A stretch of DNA of 64,000 bases from Aphrophora alni (Eukaryota > Arthropoda > Insecta > Hemiptera > Aphrophoridae): contig OY740771.1 of the NCBI GenBank assembly GCA_963513935.1, forward strand, positions 10,073,138 to 10,137,137, read 5' to 3'. The translations under genes were made by a program, and so were the position numbers. Shown here piece by piece: positions 57,266-64,000 of this stretch. The notes under the pieces were generated by a model that worked only from the letters and a program-made list of their open reading frames with translations, made no database searches and was not told where the DNA came from. The stretch's first letter is position 1. Every line of letters starts with the position of its first letter.

Positions 57266-58838
57266 CAGTCTGTCCCACGAAAAGGTACTCTCTTTCGATT
57301 TTCAATTAATTGATTATTCCTCAACCGATTCATTTGAAACTTTACATAATTTTTAATAAAGTTACCAAAAATGTTGTGTGAAAAAAATCAACACGCTGAT
57401 GTTTTACAGAAACAAAATGTCGGCGCCACAAAAAACAGAGACGTTGAAATAAAATAGCTTTTGTTACTTTTAAGGAAAAAAAAATATTGCTACAAACGAA
57501 TTTGAACACAATTTTGTTTTAAAATAAACTAAAGACTGAATTATTTGTTTTAAAAACCAATGTAAATAAGATTTAAAAAATTAATTAATTTATTTAAACT
57601 GAAACCCATTCACAGCGACACAATGATAGCAACGCCTAACAAATGGACTCGTACGTAATTGTAAAGTAATTATGCGGGAACCGAGTTCCTCTTCGATAAC
57701 GCTCTTCAAATCCTCATCATCGTTGAAACTAAGGGTGTACTTAAATAGTCCCATAAGAAAAAGTCACAAAGTTAAATCAGAAGACCTAAAAAATGAGTTC
57801 CACGACCAATCCAACGCCCTTGAAGATTGTTATTTAATAATTGTTTGAGTAAGTATGTATAGTGAGACAAAGCGCCATCCAGCTTGGTCCATTTTCGGAA
57901 CCTTAAAAATAAGGCAGTATTTGGTGATTTAAAACTTATGGTGCTGTCTGAACAACGCCATTAGCAGTCACAGCCGCCCAAATAGTAATTCCTTTTGATT
58001 TAAGAAGTTTCTGATCAACAACGTGAGGGTTTTGGGTGTTGTAATAATTAGAGTTTTGTCTATTTACAACACCATTGCGGTAGAAAGTCAACTCGTCTGA
58101 GAAAACAATACGAGTATGTCAATCAGGATCAGTCTCATGAAACTCAATGATGCGGGAACAGAACTCCACTCTACTCTCCGGGCCATCTTCAAGTAGGTTA
58201 TGGATTATGTGGTTTTTGTAAAATTTAATTCTGTTTTTCTTTACGATTCTCTGCACTGAAGATTTGGTCGCTCCAGTCAAAGCTCTATTTTTCTTTTGGT
58301 TTACCTGGAGAACGGTGTAATGAACCGTTCTTTTCTTCCCTTATAAGGGGATCGAGTGTAGTTTTTCACTACGCTTTCCGTTTCCAACAACAAATCTTTC
58401 CACTTAATTATTCAGTGGATCAACATCTAGGAAGGCAGCCTGAAATTGTCTAATTGATTCTGCAACGTTATTTAAAACAAAATTCCACGCACAACACTTT
58501 AGCTTTTTGCTCAACCGTAAAAACCATTTTGCAAATACAACGGACAATAAAATTGTACTCAAAAGAATTAGGTTTATAAGTTTCCGTTTTAATGTAATTG
58601 TCGTTTAATTTGAATCGAACAGCTGTTCAACAATTAAACCTGCAAGACTATAGAAGTATAGAAGTTGTTTTTGGTGTGTTGCCGCCATTTTGTTTCTATA
58701 TAAACACTACTGTGTTGAAATTTTCACACAACATTTTTGTTAACTTTATTACAAACTGTGTAAAGTTTCAAAAGAATCGCTTGAAGAATAAACAATTAAT
58801 AGAAAATCAAAGCATACACCTCTACGTGGGAGTTAAAC
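57266..58838 (-). mobile_element. Second near-complete dead TIR transposon (IS630/Tc1/mariner group)
   Basis: The left end CAGTCTGTCCCACGAAAAGG and the right end in reverse complement (GTTTAACTCCCACGTAGAGG) align, and the match improves inward for about 180 bp (TATTCCTCAACCGATTCATT TGAAACTTTAC against TATTCTTCAAGCGATTCTTT TGAAACTTTAC). TA flanks both ends (57264-57265, 58839-58840). The transposase pseudogene is on the minus strand. The open frame 58598-58885 is the right inverted repeat. Confidence 0.8.
57600..58527 (-). pseudogene. DDE transposase of the 57266-58838 element, broken
   Basis: The start is MVFTVEQKAKVLCVEFCFK near 58527. Near 58110 the minus strand reads RIVFSDELTFYRNGVVNRQN, the FSDE.TF..NG.VNR.N block with a catalytic Asp, then YYNTQNPH and KGITIWAAVTANGVV, the IWAA...NG block. 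Further on GRWIGRGTH-like text is readable only across frameshifts. Many stops after about 57960 show it is dead. It differs from the 51453-52386 transposase in its blocks, so it is a different family. Confidence 0.75.
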
Positions 58839-58840
58839 TA

Positions 58841-59235
58841 TGGATGCACATAAAAACGAACATAGCTATAATTTTCTCGATATAAGTTTCTAATTGGTTT
58901 GTAAACACCAACTAGTAATAATCAAGCCTGCCGCATTTAATTGTAAACCCATTACGAAAATTAATGGGTAACAATCTTATTTAGCAGCAAATGTCGTTAA
59001 AACGGAAACAGCCAGAGGTCTATCGAATTATTTTTAACCTTCTATCAGTGTTATCTTTCTGAAAATAAGCCCAGCTTGGAGCAATTTAATTTCTAAAGTA
59101 AACTTGCTTTTTGTGTAGCCCTACTCAGTTCTTCAAAATTTTACAACCTTCGTTTTTTTTTCACTGATTTTCACGTATCATGAAACCAAAAAGTGATTTT
59201 CAACATCCCGTCCCTCCGTCGTGGTTTTCTCTACG
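58841..59235. other. No gene recognised
   Basis: Short unique-looking interval. Confidence 0.3.
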
Positions 59236-59239
59236 TAAA

Positions 59240-59800
59240 CACGATAGCGGACACACAAATTAAGATAGAAACATGAAATTTGGTACAGTGGGACTCTAGT
59301 GAGCTCATATATAACCCTAATGAAAATCAGAAAAATCTAATTCAAAATAGCGACCATGTTAAACAATTTTTTGTCCATATCTCTTGTGTTTTCAACTTAT
59401 AACAGACTAAATTAAATAAAAATTTTCACATTTTAATATTGCATTTAACGGTACCAACCCTTACTCTCTACGATGACAAATATTAAAGTTATTATGAAAA
59501 AACGTAATTTCGAACGTTGTCCTCCCATGAGGTTGTGAATTCATATAGTTACGAGTGGAAACTCCATCACATTTTGCAGGTTGTTTAGTGATGAGCACGA
59601 GCGAAGCGAGTGACAACTTTTAAATACTTCTACAAGTCACGTTTGGGCGAGAAAGTATTAACATACATAATTAAAAGGTTCAGAAAACCTTTGTACACAA
59701 CTGTTTTAAACGAGTAGGTTTTAATCATTTACTTACAAGGAGAAAGAAACCAACTTTTTGGGCAATACATTTTGAAGATCTGTTTGTATTTATGGGGCTG
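59240..59800 (+). repeat. Family C, longest composite copy
   Basis: This copy joins both modules in one piece: GTGGGACTCTAGTGAGCTCA TATATAACCC, ATAGCGACCATGTT, CGATGACAAATATTAAAGTT ATTATG, GAGCACGAGCGAAGCGAGTG, GAGAAAGTATTAACATACAT and AGAAACCAACTTTTTGGGCA. It shows that the two modules listed separately elsewhere belong to one element. The minus open frame 59725-59937 lies at its end. Confidence 0.6.
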
Positions 59801-60199
59801 AGTAATTGATAGCACCCGTCAATTTGTTTATGTATTGTGACCGCCAAGCATGTATACAGAGTGTTCATCAATTGTTTTGATGGGAAGTGATGGGGGACAT
59901 CAACGGAAATAAAAATGTTTATATAAACATATGTCATAAAACGTTGTTTTTCCGTCTGTCCGCCATTATGTGTTTTGTTTTCAATAACAAGTTATAACTC
60001 CAGAACGAAGCTCGATTAATTTTGCAGAAGGTTTAATTTGTATTTCATCAAAATTCATTTAATGTTTCACCCAACGGTTAAAAAACGACAGCCATTCAAA
60101 TTGTTGATTTATAGAAAACCGAAAAATTAAATGGGAGCCATTTTTATTTGCGTATTTATTTTTACCGTCATTTAAGGATAGATGGCGACCAATACGTTT
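59801..60199. other. Weak family D-like text, no gene
   Basis: GTCCGCCATTATGTGTTTTG near 59959 and CAACGGTTAAAAAACGACAG CCATT near 60071 recall family D. A TATACAGAGTGTTCATCAAT terminus-like string is near 59853. Confidence 0.35.
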
Positions 60200-60505
60200 T
60201 ATTTAGGACCTTAGATACTACAATTGACCAAAATTTGATCAAAATCGTTGAAGATAAATTTTAGAAAATCAAATTTTTGATTTTAAAGGCAGAAAAAAAC
60301 CCTAAAATTTGAGATAAGATATATAAAAAATAGATATGACCATTATAATACGCCCACATAGGAAATTTCATTAAAATCTCTCCCCGCATTCGTAGAGCAG
60401 ACAACAATTTTTGGAACCGGATGGTATCGCATCACACAGCTTTATACTACGTATAGGCTACGTGAGAAAATAATTTGTATAATTCTCTGAAATTCCAGAC
60501 CACAA
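60200..60505 (+). repeat. Family F copy
   Basis: CAAAATTTGATCAAAATCGT, ATACGCCCACATAGGAAATT and GCATCACACAGCTTTATACT ACG. Confidence 0.5.
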
Positions 60506-61560
60506 ACGTATAATCTTTGTTAGATTCCTCTAATTTTAAGTTAACTCTAATCTTGCACAGTTAAACTAATCAGAACTAATGATCCCTAAACTCGAAATCG
60601 TGAATTATTCACGAGATTCTACGCATGTTTACCTCATAAGACTTAGAAACGTGACGTAATCGTGGCCGGAATATTTGGCCAAATTCTTATATTAAATTAC
60701 AAGTTTTATTGAGGCTCATCAAAGCTGGCTTTTTGATAAATTAGCGTCTGTTGAGTTTCCCTGGTGTAAACGTGACTGGCACATTCAAGATGGCCGTCTC
60801 GTCTTTTAATTTTTTAATTAATTCCAAATCTTTACCTCCCCCCCTGCTTTTCCCATCAAAATCTTAAAACACTACTTATTACTACAAACATTATGACAAA
60901 GTAAAGAAAAAAAAACATGCAAAATAAGGTAAATGTTTTTGTTTAACTTACCCAACTGGCGAAGAAGAAGTGATGAAATCTTCGTTCTTCAAATAAAACA
61001 ACAGATGAGTCGGATAGTTGAAGCCGGAAAAACCATAGGTTTAAATCATACCTCAATTTGACCCAAAAATGTCTTGTTTTCTTTGTGTAGTTGGGTATCA
61101 TCGTAGCCTGTATAAAAAAACCCATTACTATATATCAATGAAAAAGTATGGGACAGTGGTATGCACGATTTAACGGTAACGAAAATTAACGTGCCGAAAT
61201 AAAAAAAAAAAACCGAGTTTAACACATCAGAATATCAATGGAATAGTAAATCCTAGACAATAGTGGTTTGCCACAAGACAAATACGCATTTACAATCGCC
61301 AGAATACGCAATTGCGAAAGTCAGAAAACTTATCCATGAGAAGAAAACCAAATTGTAAAGAAATTTTAAAAACTTTGTTACAAATTAATAAATTGTCCAA
61401 AAACATTGCACTAACTTTCTTGTACGCCTGTTAATAAACCACATGTTTATGAAAATAATATTCATTTAGAAATTTGTGTTTTTACTGTATTTTTCCTTTC
61501 TATTTCTACAAGTTGGTATAGAATTGTTATAACCCTACAAACTTTTAGTGATATTTTGTT
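60506..61560. other. No gene recognised
   Basis: AT-rich. The minus open frame 60943-61125 has no motif. Confidence 0.3.
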
Positions 61561-61564
61561 AATT

Positions 61565-62000
61565 GTTGGCTCCAGGGGCTCACTTATTAGTGAGTAGGAG
61601 AGTGGCAATCCCGAGGGAGCCTAACTATAGTAGAATTAAAAGTAAAACAAACCTGGCACATGGGAGCGCGCTCAGCAACAGCACAGTGTTGCCACTCCGT
61701 GCAACAACGATACTGCCGCAGAAGTACGGGCGCTGCGTTCTGCACCGGCCGTGTGTAGTGCAACGCCATACAAATCTGGCAACAGTGTCAACCCCGGTTG
61801 CCTAGGACACAGCCTCGCGCTGATTGGTTAGCGACGAGCCGAGCTCCCGACCGACCCCCTACCCCTTTCTCACGCTAGGTTTGCTCTATGTTTAATTCAA
61901 CTATAGATCTACACCCTTTTTTCATGTAGTCTTGCATTAAATTCATCTCTTTCATCTTTCATCTTTCATCAGGTGTTTTGACGCTATTCGAGAGGTTGTC
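61565..62000 (+). repeat. Family A copy split by a nested MITE
   Basis: The head (AGGGGCTCACTTATTAGTGA, GTGGCAATCCCGAGGGAGCC TAACTATAG) and the body (ATCTACACCCTTTTTTCATG, TAGTCTTGCATTAAATTCAT) are parts of one family A element. A 268-bp GC-rich segment separates them. Confidence 0.75.
61631..61898. mobile_element. GC-rich nested MITE inside family A
   Basis: AACTATAG occurs on both sides (61623-61630 and 61899-61906). The ends read TAGAATTAAAAGTAAAACAA ACCTGGC and, reverse complemented, GAATTAAACATAGAGCAAAC CTAGC: inverted repeats of about 27 bp. CTATAG is itself palindromic, so the exact target duplication (up to 8 bp) is ambiguous. The interior (GGGAGCGCGCTCAGCAACAG, GGCGCTGCGTTCTGCACCGG) is GC-rich with CpG. 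The open frames at 61563-61805 and 61587-61769 are not genes. Confidence 0.7.
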
Positions 62001-62224
62001 TATTAAAATTATTATAATAATTAATTCTGCTAGGACGTTGAGTAGCCTACAATCGTAACATTTTTTATTAGTCGACGCGATTCGGAATTCACGGAAGGTG
62101 GAAAATAGGAAAAATAAAGATAAGTTCGAAAATGCTTAGTTTTCAAATTATCCGTCATCAAATAGAAAAGGTATTGAGCTCAAATTTGGTGTACATATTT
62201 GTTACGTAACCCCTGTATCCAAGC

Positions 62225-62430
62225 AAATATAGTGAGCACGAGTGTGGGCTGGATTTACACCTATTTTCATGTAGTCTTGGGTTAGATCCCATCATCTATT
62301 AGGTCTCACTTGATTTTTTCACCTATCCTGACACTATTAGAGTACTCGAGGGCACTTATGTTGTTCTTATCTTCTCTCTTATAAAGCGACGATAACTGAG
62401 AAGTTTTCAACAAAAACTTGATATTATATA
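62225..62430 (+). repeat. Family A copy
   Basis: ATAGTGAGCACGAGTGTGGG CTGGATTTACACC, TTTCATGTAGTCTTGGGTTA, TCACTTGATTTTTTCACCTA, TCCTGACACTATTAGAGTAC TCGAGGGC and AAGCGACGATAACTGAGAAG. It lies about 180 bp from the exon at 62610. Confidence 0.75.
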
Positions 62431-62609
62431 AGAAGGGAACAAATAAACTGTTATCGTAATTTTATTCTAAACCAGTTTCCTTCTAATGGATACGTTTTCT
62501 ATGACAATTTGACGAAACGAACGGATACATTGCCATCTACCGACAGAATGCAGAACATCACATCATCACTATAAGACATTTAAACATAATGAAACGTTCT
62601 TCGTCCTAC

Positions 62610-62904
62610 CTTTTATAACTTGAACGTTGTCACCCATTTGGAAACTGACGGTAACTCCAGGATTGACATGAAAATATACGACGTGTTGTTGTGGACTTGT
62701 CTGGGGTTCGAACCCGGGTCCGAAGTGGAATGTCGCGGGTGTGGCAGCAGGACCACCGGTAGGATACGACCAATGGTAATGGAAATGTTGGGTAGCTACG
62801 TTGCTGGTTCCTGCTGATGGTACTTTGCTAGGTCCATGGTTAGTTCTACGGTTAGGTGTTGTTCGAGGCTCTTCGTCTTGTACTTTTACCATATCTTTCT
62901 TAAT
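62610..62904 (-). CDS. FNDC3: Internal exon, FNDC3-like (fibronectin type III domain-containing protein 3), N-terminal region
   Basis: A 295-bp exon read on the minus strand. The acceptor is TTTTTCCTGTTTTCAG at 62920-62905 and the donor is AAAAG|GTAGGA at 62610/62609. The 98 codons start IKKDMVKVQDEEPRTTPNRR and are open throughout; residues 36-70 are rich in His, Pro and aromatic residues (HFHYHWSYPTGGPAATPATF), and residues 77-98 contain VYFHVNPGVTVSFQMGDNVQ followed by VIK and a split Gly codon. The VNPG...F....D...Q.I.G motif is the conserved segment just before GPA in FNDC3A/B of animals, which are ER/Golgi-anchored proteins with many FN3 repeats after this region. No FN3 domain is in this exon. 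The next exon should complete the Gly codon and continue with PA; I did not find it in the window. Family identification is from memory of the motif and is fairly but not fully sure. The exon is GC-richer than its surroundings. Confidence 0.72.
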
Positions 62905-63628
<724 letters not shown>

Positions 63629-63634
63629 ATAAAT

Positions 63635-64000
63635 AAATCACAAATAAAGTAACCTCTATACAGATAAAAAATTGAGACCCTATTGTCACAATAAGCCATA
63701 TAAACTGTTAATTTTGTGGGGTGTAAACAATAAATCACAAATAAAGTAAGCTCTATACAGATAAAAAAATTGAGACCCAATTGTCACACATTAACAATAA
63801 GCCATATAAACTGTTAAATTTTGTAGGATGTAAACAATAAATCACAAATAAAGTAAGCTCTATACAGATAAAAAATTGAGACCCTATTGTGTCACACATT
63901 AACAATAAGCCATATAAACCTTTAATTTTGTGGGGTGTAAACAATAAATCACAAATAAAGTAACCTCTATACAGATAAAAAATTGAGATCCTATTGTCAC
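63635..64000. repeat. 105-bp minisatellite, at least 3.4 copies, cut by the window end
   Basis: The unit is AATAAATCACAAATAAAGTA, AGCTCTATACAGATAAAAAA, TTGAGACCCTATTGTCACAC, ATTAACAATAAGCCATATAA, ACTGTTAATTTTGTGGGGTG, TAAAC. The first copy lacks CACATTAA. The array continues past 64000. Confidence 0.9.

Noticed and set aside
62700..62720. GGTTCGAACCC-like tRNA B box
   Set aside because: It lies on the antisense of the FNDC3-like exon; no A box, cloverleaf or terminator is seen around it.

Overview
This window is AT-rich, repeat-dense eukaryotic nuclear DNA, most likely from an insect. The evidence is degenerate Tc1/mariner-type, pogo/Tigger-type and jockey-like elements, a TTAGG-type array (the insect telomere unit), many short TIR and foldback elements, and one spliced exon that resembles the N-terminal part of the FNDC3 protein family. 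A hemipteran is my guess from the repeat landscape only. I see no rRNA, tRNA, CRISPR array or prokaryotic operon. There is one assembly gap of 200 N (33205-33404).

The only convincing host coding sequence is a minus-strand internal exon at 62610-62904. It has a clean acceptor (pyrimidine tract plus CAG) and donor (AAAAG|GTAGGA), is open throughout, and carries the conserved FNDC3 N-terminal motif. The gene runs toward lower coordinates and I could not find its next exon, so much of 1-62609 may be a very large intron; this is inference. A weak plus-strand promoter/first-exon candidate lies at 6571-6750.

Layout. 1-5 kb: dispersed repeats and a dead LINE reverse transcriptase (3315-5061, minus). 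5.1-5.9 kb: 39-bp minisatellite. 7-14 kb: a TIR element with TA duplication (7104-7684), foldbacks, and an internally deleted pogo/Tigger-like element (10679-11461). 15-18.5 kb: 148-bp satellite of about 21 copies with decayed copies on its left edge. 19.7-22.3 kb: a foldback interrupted by a short dispersed repeat with a readable 8-bp target duplication, then a 64-bp palindromic tandem array. 22.8-28.6 kb: inverted copies of a dispersed family. 29.4-31.4 kb: GC-rich 68/69-bp minisatellite, a composite repeat and a 380-bp (TC)n tract grown inside a dispersed repeat. 32-36.5 kb: foldback, gap, LINE fragments and a mariner deletion derivative. 37-50 kb: more TIR/foldback elements, a LINE RNase H fragment and a hAT-like MITE. 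51-53.4 kb: a nearly complete dead mariner-type element abutting a 34-bp minisatellite. 55.2-55.4 kb: TTAGG-type array inside a dispersed element. 57.3-58.8 kb: a second dead TIR transposon. 61.5-64 kb: nested MITE, the FNDC3-like exon, (CT)n and a 105-bp minisatellite running off the window.

For cross-reference I name the dispersed families A (short ~230-bp element, marker CATGTAGTCTTGGGTTAAAT), B (foldback with TACAGGGTGATTGG end), C (composite with GAGCGAAGCGAGTG and GAGCACACTATAATCCCC modules), D (CGACCGTT / GCCATTTT module), E (foldback marked GCTATTTTACTCCAATT), F (marker AAAATCGGTCCACGCGTTTG), G (marker GATTTCGTTCAAATTTTA), H and I. Nothing looks like a novel multi-gene system. The most interesting material is how the repeats are built and nested: microsatellites born inside a mobile element, a satellite with its decayed edge, a minisatellite touching a transposon end, and a telomere-type array carried in a dispersed element.
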